From positions 1-64,000 of the forward strand of contig JALHMW010000002.1 in NCBI GenBank assembly GCA_022843845.1: 64,000 nt of DNA, written 5' to 3'. Source of the DNA: Archangium sp. Its GTDB lineage: Bacteria > Myxococcota > Myxococcia > Myxococcales > Myxococcaceae. The notes beneath the pieces were generated by a model. That model saw only the letters and a list, made by a program, of their open reading frames with translations, had not been told where the DNA came from and did not search any database. Of the stretch, positions 53,813 to 61,691 are shown piece by piece. Made by a program: the position numbers and the translations under genes. Position 1 is the stretch's first letter. Each line of letters begins with the position of its first letter.

Positions 53813-55147
53813 ATGCCAGCGACCCCCGCGCCGGTGCTCCCCGGAGAGCCGATTCTCGGCAGCCTGCGCGCTCTGCAGCGCGACCCGTTCGCAGTGCTCA
53901 GCCGCGCGACGCTCGAGTACTCGCCCTGGGTTCGACTCAAGGTGCTGGGGACCGAGATCTTCGTGCCTGGCGACGCGGCGGTGTTCGAGCACGTGCTCGT
54001 CACCAACGTCCGCAACTTCGACAAGCAGCTACGCAGCTACCAGCTGCTCAGGAACATCGTCGGCTACGGCCTCGTCACCAGTGACGGCGACTTCTGGAAG
54101 CGACAGCGCCGCACCGCGCAGCCAGCGTTTCATCGTGAGCGCATCGCGGCGTTCGGCGAAATAATGAGCCGCGCCTCGACCGAGATGGTCGACGGCTTCG
54201 TCATGGGGACGCCGTTCGACGTCGCGGCCTCGTTCAACCACGTCGCGCTCAAGCTGGTGGGGCAGACGATCCTCTCGAACGACGTGACGTCATCGGCGAG
54301 CCGGGTGGAGCCCGCGATGCGGGTCGCCCTCGAGCACCTGGTGCGTCGCTCGCTCGACCCGTTGTCAGCGCCCGAGTGGGTTCCCACGTCGAAGAACCGC
54401 GCGTTCCGGCAGGCCATCGAGGAGCTCGATCGCGTCGTCAACGGCGTCATCAGCGCGCGCCGCGCCGGCACCGAGACGCGGAAGGATCTGCTCGCGATGT
54501 TGATGGAAGCGCGCGACCCCGAGACGGGCGAGGGGATGACTGACGTTCAGCTCCGCGACGAGGTGATGACGATCTTCCTCGCCGGGCACGAGACGACGGC
54601 GACCGCGCTCGCGTGGACGGCGATGTTGATCGCGCAGCACCCCGAAGTGGAAGCCGCGCTCGTCGAGGAGCTCGACCGGGTGCTCGGAGGCCGCAGCCCC
54701 GGCATGCAGGACGTCGCGAATCTCACCTACACCGGCATGGTGCTGAAGGAGTCGATGCGCCTGTACCCGCCGGTCTGGTCGCTGGGTCGACGCGTCGTCG
54801 AAGACGAGGTGGTCGCAGGCGTGTTGCTCCCGAAGAACACGCAGATCTTCCTCTGCCCGTACGCGATGCACCGGCACCCGAAGTACTGGAAGGACCCTGA
54901 GCGCTTCGATCCGCTCCGGTGGGCTCCGGGCGCGCCGCCGCCGACGAAGGGTACGTACCTTCCGTTCAACATCGGTCAGCGCAAATGCATCGGTGATGTG
55001 TTCGCCACCATCGAGGCGCAGATCATTCTCGCGACCCTGTACCAGCGCGTGCACCTGACGCTGGTGGCTGACCGACCGGTGCAGACCGAGGCGCTGCTGA
55101 CGTTGCGGCCGGCGAACGGGGTGTGGGTAACCCCAAGCCCCCGTTGA
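53813..55147 (+). CDS. Cytochrome P450, 444 aa
   Basis: The P450 signatures are all present: I-helix oxygen-binding motif AGHETTATA, the ExxR motif in LKESMRLYPPVW, the PERF-like PERFDPLRW and the haem-ligand loop PFNIGQRKCIGD with Cys392. No membrane anchor is visible, so it is a soluble bacterial P450, resembling the CYP4/CYP102-like group in the LYPP and haem-loop sequence. Redox partners and the substrate are not in the neighbourhood. Confidence 0.93.
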   Translation: MPATPAPVLPGEPILGSLRALQRDPFAVLSRATLEYSPWVRLKVLGTEIFVPGDAAVFEHVLVTNVRNFDKQLRSYQLLRNIVGYGLVTSDGDFWKRQRRTAQPAFHRERIAAFGEIMSRASTEMVDGFVMGTPFDVAASFNHVALKLVGQTILSNDVTSSASRVEPAMRVALEHLVRRSLDPLSAPEWVPTSKNRAFRQAIEELDRVVNGVISARRAGTETRKDLLAMLMEARDPETGEGMTDVQLRDEVMTIFLAGHETTATALAWTAMLIAQHPEVEAALVEELDRVLGGRSPGMQDVANLTYTGMVLKESMRLYPPVWSLGRRVVEDEVVAGVLLPKNTQIFLCPYAMHRHPKYWKDPERFDPLRWAPGAPPPTKGTYLPFNIGQRKCIGDVFATIEAQIILATLYQRVHLTLVADRPVQTEALLTLRPANGVWVTPSPR

Positions 55148-55637
55148 CGCGCCGAAAGTAGTCGGCGGTGGTCAATGCCGGCGGCTCACGCCACGGGGGT
55201 GACGGAATCCAGTACTTCCGGTTGTCCGGCGTCCAGTCGCTCGGGAGGAGCCAGCTCTTCCTCGATGGCGAGACACAGGCACTGACGGTCGATTGCGCGA
55301 AGCGATGACAGATCTGCTCGCCGCGACAGTCTGTCGGCGCGAAACAGACCTTGATGCAGAACCTCATCGCGCTCTCGGCCACGCAGGTCGTTCCGAACGG
55401 GCACCTGCAGTGGTCGTTGCACAGCTCTGGCGTGGACCTGTATCCGCTGCCCGGCAGCGTCTCGACGCAAATCTGGCCGACGAAGGCTTTAGGCCCGTAC
55501 CCGCAAAAACCCGGAGCCGGCAGGCTGCCGCCATCGGGAGAGCACGGGGCTCCGAAGTCCAACGGAGCGCTCCATGGAAGCGGGACGACGTCGCGGTGCT
55601 GCGTGAGGACCAACGCGACGAGAACGACTCGACCCAC
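55023..55637 (-). CDS. Cys-rich hypothetical exported protein, 204 aa
   Basis: GTG 55637 directly follows the TGA of the 62-aa gene upstream. A weak signal peptide (MGRVVLVALVLTQHRD) is followed by a Cys-rich domain (CSPDGGSLPAPGFCGYG, CNDHCRCPFGTTC, CIKVCFAPTDCRGEQIC), about 13 Cys. The last ~40 residues are antisense to the P450 gene and low-complexity, so the natural stop may have been lost or a frameshift may lie near 55150. Function unknown. Confidence 0.5.
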   Translation of the reverse strand: MGRVVLVALVLTQHRDVVPLPWSAPLDFGAPCSPDGGSLPAPGFCGYGPKAFVGQICVETLPGSGYRSTPELCNDHCRCPFGTTCVAESAMRFCIKVCFAPTDCRGEQICHRFAQSTVSACVSPSRKSWLLPSDWTPDNRKYWIPSPPWREPPALTTADYFRRVNGGLGLPTPRSPAATSAAPRSAPVGQPPASGARAGTGSRE

Positions 55638-55826
55638 TCAGGCCGGCTTCGGCTTGTAGAAGATCAACATCGAGTAGCAGTGAAACTCGTTGTCGCTCGA
55701 CTGCATCACGACGCGATCGACGATCTCGAGATCGCCGTTGCTCTTGATCCACCGGTTGATGTTCTCGCTGAGCTCTTCGCGCTCTTTCGCCTTCGTCGCT
55801 GAAAACACCTTGACGCCAGTGAACAT
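55638..55826 (-). CDS. Small hypothetical protein, 62 aa
   Basis: MFTGVKVFSATKAKEREELS, then a helix-strand pattern ending FHCYSMLIFYKPKPA. A compact alpha/beta protein with balanced composition unlike the shadow frames, so it is probably real; the in-frame extension upstream is antisense to the PHP-like gene. It is immediately followed by the Cys-rich gene's GTG (TGAGTG), indicating coupling. No function assigned. Confidence 0.65.
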   Translation of the reverse strand: MFTGVKVFSATKAKEREELSENINRWIKSNGDLEIVDRVVMQSSDNEFHCYSMLIFYKPKPA

Positions 55827-55877
55827 GCGCTGCTTATCCCATGCGGCTCGCGAGCCAGACAAGGGCCCAGAAATCAC

Positions 55878-56597
55878 ATGCTGATCGACCTCCACGTTCA
55901 CTCGTACCTCTCGCGCGACTGCCCGCTCGATCCCAAAGCAGTGCTCGCGCGCGCGGAGTCGTTCGGCCTCGACGGCGTCGCCTTCACCGAGAGCAACACG
56001 CAGGACGGCTGCGACGAGCTCTTCGATCTGCAGCGCACGACGAAGCTGAAGGTCTTCGTCGGCCTCGAGCTCGCGACGGACAAGGGCCAATACCTCTGTT
56101 TCTTCGAGAAGCCCGATCGCGCGCCCGAGCCGGTGCAGCTGTGGGGCAGCAACCGTGAGAAGGCGTGGAGCGCAGACGAGTGTCTTCCGCGCCTCAAAGC
56201 CCTCGGCGCCGCCATCGTGGCCGCGCGTCCCTACGACAAGGATCTCGGCTTCCCCGCGAACGACTACGTCAAGACGCTCAAGCTGCTCTCGGCGGTCGAG
56301 GTCTACAACCCGAAGGTGCGCATGGGCGCCAACGAGCTCGCGCTCGAGGCGTCGGAGTCGATGAAGCTCCCTGGCGTCGCCGGCAGTGACGCGCGCGCCT
56401 CGCTCGACGAGATCGGTTACGCGGCGACGCTCTTCAAGAAGCCGGTGAACACGCAGGTCGAGCTGGTGAAGGCGCTGCTCGGCACCGACTACGTCCCCGT
56501 GCAGATGGGCGCGCTCCCGCACCTGCGCCGTCCCGGTGAGGCGAAGCAGGAAGAGCAGCAGCGGAAGAAGAAGAAGAAGCGCCGCTGGCCGAGGTGA
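55878..56597 (+). CDS. PHP-domain-like protein with substituted metal ligands, 239 aa
   Basis: Begins with the PHP signature MLIDLHVHSYLS (His6, His8) and has GLEL (Glu64), but other usual metal ligands are changed: TDH becomes TES (Ser39), AHP becomes ARP (Arg117) and GSDAH becomes GSDAR (Arg173). Hydrolase activity with the normal trinuclear metal site is therefore doubtful. A Lys/Arg/Gln-rich tail (RKKKKKRRW) could bind nucleic acid or phospholipid. Whether these changes are family-wide cannot be judged here. The intact PHP lipoprotein at 3-6 kb is a useful contrast. Confidence 0.8.
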   Translation: MLIDLHVHSYLSRDCPLDPKAVLARAESFGLDGVAFTESNTQDGCDELFDLQRTTKLKVFVGLELATDKGQYLCFFEKPDRAPEPVQLWGSNREKAWSADECLPRLKALGAAIVAARPYDKDLGFPANDYVKTLKLLSAVEVYNPKVRMGANELALEASESMKLPGVAGSDARASLDEIGYAATLFKKPVNTQVELVKALLGTDYVPVQMGALPHLRRPGEAKQEEQQRKKKKKRRWPR

Positions 56598-56598
56598 A

Positions 56599-56961
56599 TC
56601 ACGCGTCAGGTGGAGCCAATCGCTCCAGCACGAGCGCAACGAAGCCCGACGCGCCGCTGAACACCCAGCCCAGGTGCGTGCCGCAGTTGGTGCACCTCGC
56701 GTGCTGCCACTGATGGCCGGCGAACCAGGTCGCGTCGCTCGTCGGAGTCCCTTCTGGCGTGACGCCCGGCGCTCCCTTGAAACAGCCGAAGAGGAAGGCG
56801 AAGGCGTTCGGGTTGAGGCGCAGGTGAACGTGTCTGCCGTCGACCTCGATGCGCTGGTCGCCGGTGGTGATCGCCGCGAGGCACTTGCGACATCGCCAGG
56901 GCTTCTCGGGCGCGGCCTGCGACTCGGCCGACTCCGCCTCGAGCGACAGCGCCTCGCTCAC
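56599..56961 (-). CDS. Single CULT-domain (cereblon-like) protein, 120 aa
   Basis: GTG 56961 overlaps the stop of the PQQ-propeller gene (GTGA). After ~20 residues the entire protein is a CULT domain: zinc CxxC at Cys24/Cys27, NPN at 50-52, then WFAGHQW with Trp79 and Trp85, zinc CxxC at Cys90/Cys93 and HLGWVF with Trp99. The two CxxC pairs and three aromatic-cage Trps correspond to those that bind thalidomide in human cereblon and in the bacterial homologue MsCI4. There is no Lon or DDB1-binding part. It is expected to bind a cyclic imide or uracil-like ligand; the natural ligand is unknown. Confidence 0.88.
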   Translation of the reverse strand: MSEALSLEAESAESQAAPEKPWRCRKCLAAITTGDQRIEVDGRHVHLRLNPNAFAFLFGCFKGAPGVTPEGTPTSDATWFAGHQWQHARCTNCGTHLGWVFSGASGFVALVLERLAPPDA

Positions 56962-57383
56962 CGTGAGTCCTTGTCTCCCTGCCGAACGTTGTCGGGAAAG
57001 CCCAACGAGACGGTGCTCTGGCCAAGACCCTGAAGTCCGTTGTGCCAGCGCTTCGCGCCGTCTCCAGAGAAGCAGTCGATGGCGCCGGCTCTGGCGACGA
57101 AGAGGAAGTCTCCGTCGAGCACCATGGTGGCGCGCCCGCCGCTGGCGGTGGTTGGGGCTCGGCGCAGTTCGCGACCGGTTGCGTAGTCGAGCCAGTACAC
57201 GTCCCGGGAGCCTGTCGCGTAGATCACGCCGCCGCTCACCAGAAGCTCGACCGGGCTGCCACCCCACGAGTCCTCCAGCGTGGCGCGCCAGCGCTCGACT
57301 CCCGTCGTGCGGTCGACCGCGACGACATGGCCCTTGATGCCGATGATGAGCAGCGAGCGATCGTCGGTCGATGGAGTGGTCAC
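56958..57383 (-). CDS. Short PQQ-type beta-propeller repeat protein, 141 aa
   Basis: Contains two to three propeller-like repeats (GHVVAVDRTTGVERWRATLE, VYWLDYATGRELRR, AIDCFSGDGAKRWHNGLQ), with the A.D..TG...W pattern of PQQ-like blades. Alone it is too short to close a propeller, so it may oligomerise or be a fragment. I start at GTG 57383 behind GGAG; a longer frame to 57485 overlaps the upstream gene. No signal peptide. It is coupled to the CULT gene, suggesting a joint role. Confidence 0.6.
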   Translation of the reverse strand: MTTPSTDDRSLLIIGIKGHVVAVDRTTGVERWRATLEDSWGGSPVELLVSGGVIYATGSRDVYWLDYATGRELRRAPTTASGGRATMVLDGDFLFVARAGAIDCFSGDGAKRWHNGLQGLGQSTVSLGFPDNVRQGDKDSR

Positions 57384-57418
57384 GCCGTCACTCCATCGCA
57401 GCCTCGACTTCCGCGCGA

Positions 57419-58114
57419 CTACTTCAGCTCGGCGACCTTGCCGTCCCGCAGCACGGCCTCTTTGCGGCCGTCGGCGTAGAACCACGTCTCTTTCTTCACC
57501 GCGCCTTCGAGCTCGAACGTCTTTCGATCGGGGTAGCCCCAGGCCATCTCGAGCGCGTCGGCCGGCATCTCGACGATCGCCTTCTTCTCGAGCACCGCGA
57601 GGCGCACCGACTCGGAGAAGCCCTCGAGCATCGGCTTGATGGTCTCCTTCGAGAGGTAGCGATCGAACTCGCTCTTCACCTCGTTCTCGTCCTTCAGGCC
57701 GGGGCGCAGCACCAGCACGTACGGAGGGCTCTGCTTCGGCGTGCCCGAGACATCGAGGAAGACCCAGGCCAGCGTCCGCGGCGTGTACAGCACGCGCTCG
57801 CTCATCGCGTAGGCGGTGGGGAACTCGACCTTGAGCACGCGCACGGGCGTTCCGGGCGCGAAGATCCGCTCCACGGGACCTGGGCTCACCGGCGAGCCGT
57901 CGGGGTTGGTCAGCATGCGCACCTGATCGGGGCTCACCGGTGACAGGAGCTTCTTCGTCGCGTCACCGAAGAACGGGGTGCCGTAGAACGCGATGCGCAG
58001 AAAGCGCTCCTCGCCCGCGAGTGAACGCTGAAGCGACGCAGCCTGCTCCGGGGGGACGAACACCTGCGAGGTGGCACAGCCGCTCAGCGCGATCGTGAGG
58101 AGAGCGCTCTTCAC
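57419..58114 (-). CDS. Hypothetical lipoprotein, 231 aa
   Basis: GTG 58114 overlaps the FmdB gene's stop (GTGA) and gives a lipoprotein signal (MKSALLTIALSGC, lipidated Cys13). The mature part is alternating beta/alpha (RFLRIAFYGTPFFGDATKKL, RVLYTPRTLAWVFLDVSG) and ends in strands rich in charged residues (KKETWFYADGRKEAVLRDGK) like outer-membrane-assembly small lipoproteins. No specific family recognised. Confidence 0.72.
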   Translation of the reverse strand: MKSALLTIALSGCATSQVFVPPEQAASLQRSLAGEERFLRIAFYGTPFFGDATKKLLSPVSPDQVRMLTNPDGSPVSPGPVERIFAPGTPVRVLKVEFPTAYAMSERVLYTPRTLAWVFLDVSGTPKQSPPYVLVLRPGLKDENEVKSEFDRYLSKETIKPMLEGFSESVRLAVLEKKAIVEMPADALEMAWGYPDRKTFELEGAVKKETWFYADGRKEAVLRDGKVAELK

Positions 58115-58548
58115 GCGCCGCTCGCTGACGAGCCGCCCGTTCCCGAGCCGCCTGATGAACCACCGCTGCTGGATCCGCCACCACTGGTGCCGCCGGTCGA
58201 GCCGCTGCTGGAGCCGCCCGTTCCGCCAGAGGAGCCACCGGTGCTGCCTCCCGATGTTCCACCCGGAGTCGCCGCTGGGGCCGCTGCAGCCGTCGACGTC
58301 GACGACGCCGAACCCGCCGCCGGAGTGCCAGTCGCTGACGTCCCGCCGGTGCCGTCCTTCTTCGCCGACGCGTAGAGATCGGAGTACCAGCCGCCGCCCT
58401 TGAGCTGGAAGTTGGTGCGACTGACCAGCCGCTCGAAGGTGTTCTCGGCGGCGCACGCCGGGCACTTCGCCGGCGCGGGATCCGAGATCTTCTGCATCAC
58501 CTCGAGATCGTGGCCACACTGCTGACAGCGGTATTCGTAGATGGGCAT
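58111..58548 (-). CDS. FmdB-type zinc ribbon protein, 145 aa
   Basis: MPIYEYRCQQCGHDLEVMQK is the FmdB family N-terminus, with Cys8/Cys11 and Cys29/Cys32 forming a zinc ribbon. Residues ~60-145 are a Gly/Ser/Thr-rich low-complexity tail. ATG 58548 follows GAGGTGA. FmdB-type proteins are small putative regulators. The gene is downstream of the HTH protein by 5 bp and overlaps the lipoprotein gene. Confidence 0.85.
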   Translation of the reverse strand: MPIYEYRCQQCGHDLEVMQKISDPAPAKCPACAAENTFERLVSRTNFQLKGGGWYSDLYASAKKDGTGGTSATGTPAAGSASSTSTAAAAPAATPGGTSGGSTGGSSGGTGGSSSGSTGGTSGGGSSSGGSSGGSGTGGSSASGA

Positions 58549-58553
58549 TGAAC

Positions 58554-59720
58554 TCACCTCATGTAGCGGCGCGTGAGACCCAGGCGGTCCACGGCGCGGT
58601 TCAACAGGTCAGGAACGATCGCGTGCTTCTTCGCGACGAGCTCGACCAGCTCGCCCACGGTGTTGGCCGCGTCGGCCGAGTCATCGAGCAGCTTGGTGAC
58701 GTCGCGGGTCAACGCGTCGGTGAAGCGCTTCTCGATCTTCAAATCGGCGAGGTAGCGCTGCCGGCCAAGCAGCGAGAGGCGCAGCGTCAGGTTCGCAGGG
58801 TCGAGGGCCTCACGAACGAAGGTCTCCTTGATCTCCTGGAGTTCCTTCTTCAGCCGCAGCTCTCCGACGAGGCGATCGATGTCGGTCGGGCGGACGCCAA
58901 GCTCGCGCGCCGCGGCAGGCACCGAGCCTCGCGCCGTCGCGACCGCCGTGAGCACCTTCTCGCGTTCCCGTTTGGCCAGCCCATCCATCAGGGCGTGGCG
59001 GCTGAGCGCGCCTTCGACCTCTGCGATCGAGAGGGGAGATCCCGAACGGCCCGTGTACGCAGCCTCGAGCGTCTGGAACACGTGGAAGCGCGTCGGAGAC
59101 TGATCGACGACGACGATCAAATTCTCTTTGGCCTCGGGCTTGAGCAGCGTCTCGTAGGTGCTGCGCGACGAGTCGAGGCGGGTGAAGCGGCCGCGCGGCG
59201 GTGGCAGGTTGCGCTTGGGCAGGAACGCAGTGCCGGGGAGCGGCTGCTTCGGCTTCGGCCGTGCGGCCACGGGAGCCCCGGCGACACGCTTCGTCGGCGC
59301 GATCTTGTCGCTCACCGACAGCCGCGGCTTGCGCGTCTTCTTGTCCTTCGCCGGAGCGGCCGGGCTCGAGGGCCTGGCGCGTGGAGCAGGCTTCGACGGC
59401 GCGATCTCGGGCGGTGGCTCGGCCTCGGCCGCCAGACGCACCATCTCGTAGTACCCGGAGCCCTGCCGTTCGGCCGCGAGGGACGGCTTGGTGCCCTTGA
59501 TGATGTCGACGACGGCGAAGGGCCCCAGCGGCGTGGCCTCGGGCGCCTCGTCGGTCAGCGAACGAACGTGCCCGTCATCGGCGTCGGTCAGCAGCGAGAG
59601 CGCGTCACGCACGAGGGCAGGGGAGGAGGGCGTCTTCGCGCGCCGGCAAAAGTCGGCCACCGCCACCGCGACGGGTGTCGGGACATCATCCGGGTGCCGC
59701 TTGCGATTCCATCCACTCAT
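58554..59720 (-). CDS. Protein with C-terminal Fis-type HTH, 388 aa
   Basis: The N-terminal ~80 residues include a short helical domain, then an Ala/Pro/Lys-rich linker (~100-170). The C-terminal part contains EREKVLTAVATARGSVPAAA followed by RELGVRPTDIDRLVGEL (about residues 255-290), which looks like a Fis-type helix-turn-helix (xxRGxVxxAAxxLGVxxxxxxxxL). A long helical tail follows. Probably a DNA-binding regulator and first gene of a five-gene operon down to the CULT gene. No receiver or AAA domain. Confidence 0.65.
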   Translation of the reverse strand: MSGWNRKRHPDDVPTPVAVAVADFCRRAKTPSSPALVRDALSLLTDADDGHVRSLTDEAPEATPLGPFAVVDIIKGTKPSLAAERQGSGYYEMVRLAAEAEPPPEIAPSKPAPRARPSSPAAPAKDKKTRKPRLSVSDKIAPTKRVAGAPVAARPKPKQPLPGTAFLPKRNLPPPRGRFTRLDSSRSTYETLLKPEAKENLIVVVDQSPTRFHVFQTLEAAYTGRSGSPLSIAEVEGALSRHALMDGLAKREREKVLTAVATARGSVPAAARELGVRPTDIDRLVGELRLKKELQEIKETFVREALDPANLTLRLSLLGRQRYLADLKIEKRFTDALTRDVTKLLDDSADAANTVGELVELVAKKHAIVPDLLNRAVDRLGLTRRYMR

Positions 59721-59770
59721 GCCTGCGCTTTGCGTCGCGGCTGGCTATAAGCCTCTGTGTAGAGGTGTCA

Positions 59771-60337
59771 ATGAACGCTCAACCGCTCACGCCGCCAACC
59801 GAAGAGCCGAGCGTCGCCGGAGTCCGGGTCCGACCGGTCTTGCCGATGCTCCTGTTCGTGCTGCTCGTCGGCTCTGCGCTGCTGGCGTTGTGGGCCCAGC
59901 AGAGCCCCGTCGCGCCTGAGCCCATCTCGCGGTTCGCGCCGTGGGCGTTCCTGGCGTTCGCCATCGGCTTCGCGGCCTACCGCCTCGCGCTCGTCGCGGC
60001 CAAGCGCTACTCGGCCTTCAAGGCGTTCGCGCAGATCATCGTCGCTGCGCTGTTCTTCATGTTGTTGCTCCTGCCTCAGGTGGCGCCGCCGCTCGAGCCC
60101 GCCATCGCGCCTGCAGACCTCTTGCTCGATCGTGATCCCCGTGTTCGCGCGCTGGCGGCCGAGGTGATCGGTTATCGCGAGGCGCAGAGCGTCGACCCCG
60201 CCCACGCGAAGGCCCTCGTGGCGTTGCTGGAGGATCAGAACGCAGCGGTTCGCGAGGCCGCCCGGAAGGCGCTCATTCAGCTCAACGGTGGCCGCGAGCT
60301 CGACACGCCGGCCGCGTGGAAGGAACGTTTTCCGTGA
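59771..60337 (+). CDS. HEAT-repeat membrane protein, 188 aa
   Basis: ATG 59771 follows AGAGGTG. Three hydrophobic segments (about residues 24-43, 55-70, 84-105) are followed by a HEAT-like helical repeat pair (DRDPRVRALAAEVIGYREAQ and EDQNAAVREAARKALIQLNG). The repeats face one side of the membrane. The stop overlaps the GTG of fur (GTGA). Function unknown. Confidence 0.75.
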   Translation: MNAQPLTPPTEEPSVAGVRVRPVLPMLLFVLLVGSALLALWAQQSPVAPEPISRFAPWAFLAFAIGFAAYRLALVAAKRYSAFKAFAQIIVAALFFMLLLLPQVAPPLEPAIAPADLLLDRDPRVRALAAEVIGYREAQSVDPAHAKALVALLEDQNAAVREAARKALIQLNGGRELDTPAAWKERFP

Positions 60338-60798
60338 CGATGCCGGACCGGGCTGCGCGTGAGGCGATCATCGAGCGCTTCATCGCCGAACGGCGCCTCA
60401 AGGCGACGCGCCAGCGCCATTTGATCCTCGAGACGTTCTTTCAGCTCGACGGCCATTTCTCGGTCGAGCAGCTGTGGGCGAAGGTCCGCGAGCTCGATGC
60501 GCGGGTCTCGGTGGCGACCGTCTACCGGACGATGAAGCTGCTCGCCGAGAGTAACCTCGCCCACGCGCAGAACTTCGGCGACGGGCAGACGCGGTACGAG
60601 CCGGCGGTGGGTCGCGAGCACCACGATCACCTCATTTGCACGCGCTGCGGCACGATCATCGAATTCGAGAACGATCGCATCGAGCAGATGCAAGACGCCG
60701 TGGCTCGCAAGCACGGCTTCCGCGTCACCTCGCACAAGATGGAGCTCTACGGCTTGTGCCGCACCTGCCAGAAAGTAGTCGACGCGGGGCGGGTGTGA
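60334..60798 (+). CDS. Fur-family transcriptional regulator, 154 aa
   Basis: GTG 60334 overlaps the upstream stop; ATG 60340 is possible. Winged-helix part ATRQRHLILETFFQL with recognition region VSVATVYRTMKLLAE. The metal-binding part has GREHHDHLICTRCG (His97, His99, Cys102, Cys105) and LCRTCQ (Cys142, Cys145), so structural and regulatory metal sites are present. Fur, PerR or Zur-type specificity cannot be read. It is in an operon with a TlpA-like thioredoxin and a MazF-like gene. Confidence 0.9.
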   Translation: MTMPDRAAREAIIERFIAERRLKATRQRHLILETFFQLDGHFSVEQLWAKVRELDARVSVATVYRTMKLLAESNLAHAQNFGDGQTRYEPAVGREHHDHLICTRCGTIIEFENDRIEQMQDAVARKHGFRVTSHKMELYGLCRTCQKVVDAGRV

Positions 60799-61298
60799 CG
60801 CGAGGCGTCCTGGCGGTGCTGCTGTTGCTGAGCTGCGCGCACGCCAGCACGGGCCTGCCTCACCGCGACGTGTTTGTTGGCACGCTCCCGCAAGACGTCG
60901 TGGGGCCGTTGCCCTTCGATCGGGCCGCGCTCACCGGGAAGGTCGTGCTCGTCACCTTCGTCGCGACCTGGTGCTTCCCGTGCCTCGCCGATCTGGTGAG
61001 CCTGGACAACCTCGAGCGGCAGTTCGGCGCGAAGGGCTTCAAGCAGGTGCTGGTGGGGCTCGATCTCGAGGGCCGCCGGGTGCTCGAGCCGTTCGCTGCG
61101 GAGTACTCACTGAAGTATCCGCTCCTGGTGGGCGACGATCGTCTTCGAAGCGGCACCACGCCGTTCGGTCACATTCGGGAGCTGCCCGCGCGGGTGCTCT
61201 TCGATCGCTCGGGTCAGGTGATCGCGGCGTACAGCGGCGTGGTGGCTCCGGCCGAGCTCGAGCGCAAGGTGCGCGAGGCGGTCGAGGCACGTCAGTGA
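60795..61298 (+). CDS. TlpA-type thioredoxin-like lipoprotein, 167 aa
   Basis: GTG 60795 overlaps the fur stop (GTGA). Short lipoprotein signal MTRGVLAVLLLLSC (Cys14). Thioredoxin fold with redox motif WCFPC (Cys60/Cys63), followed by FGAKGFKQVLVGLDLEGRR and a cis-Pro region RELPARVLFDRSGQV. It is expected to reduce or protect envelope thiols, for example in cytochrome c maturation. Coupled to a metal regulator and a MazF-like protein. Confidence 0.85.
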   Translation: MTRGVLAVLLLLSCAHASTGLPHRDVFVGTLPQDVVGPLPFDRAALTGKVVLVTFVATWCFPCLADLVSLDNLERQFGAKGFKQVLVGLDLEGRRVLEPFAAEYSLKYPLLVGDDRLRSGTTPFGHIRELPARVLFDRSGQVIAAYSGVVAPAELERKVREAVEARQ

Positions 61299-61618
61299 TC
61301 GCCGTTCGTGAAGGCGAGGTGTTCTGGCTGGTGGCCCCGCAGGCGTCGGTCTCGCACCCGCACGTCGTCGTCGAGGCTCGTGCTGACGAGGTCGTCGCCT
61401 GCGCGCTCACGTCGAACCTGCACCGCGCGAAGGAGCTGGGGAACGTGCTGCTCGAACCGGGCGAGGGCGACCTCCCGAAGCAGAGCGTCGTGGTCGCGTC
61501 GCAGACCGTTTCTGTTTCTGCGTCGCGCCTCGGGGAACGTATCGGCTCCCTCTCGACCGAACGGCTCGCCGAGATCCGCGCGGGGCAGCGCTTCCAGCGG
61601 TCGCTCCTGAACCGCTGA
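61295..61618 (+). CDS. PemK/MazF-like protein, 107 aa
   Basis: GTG 61295 overlaps the thioredoxin gene stop (GTGA). The SH3-like barrel of MazF/PemK toxins is suggested by REGEVFWLVAPQA, HPHVVVEA and CALTSNLHRAKELGNVLLEP, then VVVASQTVSVSASRLGERIG. MazF proteins are sequence-specific endoribonucleases; catalytic residues cannot be confirmed. There is no antitoxin gene next to it, so it may be an orphan or inactive relative. Confidence 0.75.
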   Translation: MIAVREGEVFWLVAPQASVSHPHVVVEARADEVVACALTSNLHRAKELGNVLLEPGEGDLPKQSVVVASQTVSVSASRLGERIGSLSTERLAEIRAGQRFQRSLLNR

Positions 61619-61623
61619 AACAC

Positions 61624-61691
61624 GACGACCCGGTCACCACGACAGGGCGACCGGGCCGGTGTTTCGACGCCGTCGGGCGTCGAGGGTCGTC
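61624..61691. terminator. Nested hairpins between convergent genes
   Basis: An outer perfect stem GACGACCC (61624-61631)/GGGTCGTC (61684-61691) encloses two hairpins: CCCGGTC/GACCGGG (61629-61655, overlapping the outer arm) and CGACGCC/GGCGTCG (61665-61682). It lies exactly between the MazF-like gene and the convergent coiled-coil gene and can fold on both strands, so it is a plausible bidirectional transcription end. There is no T-run. Confidence 0.45.
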
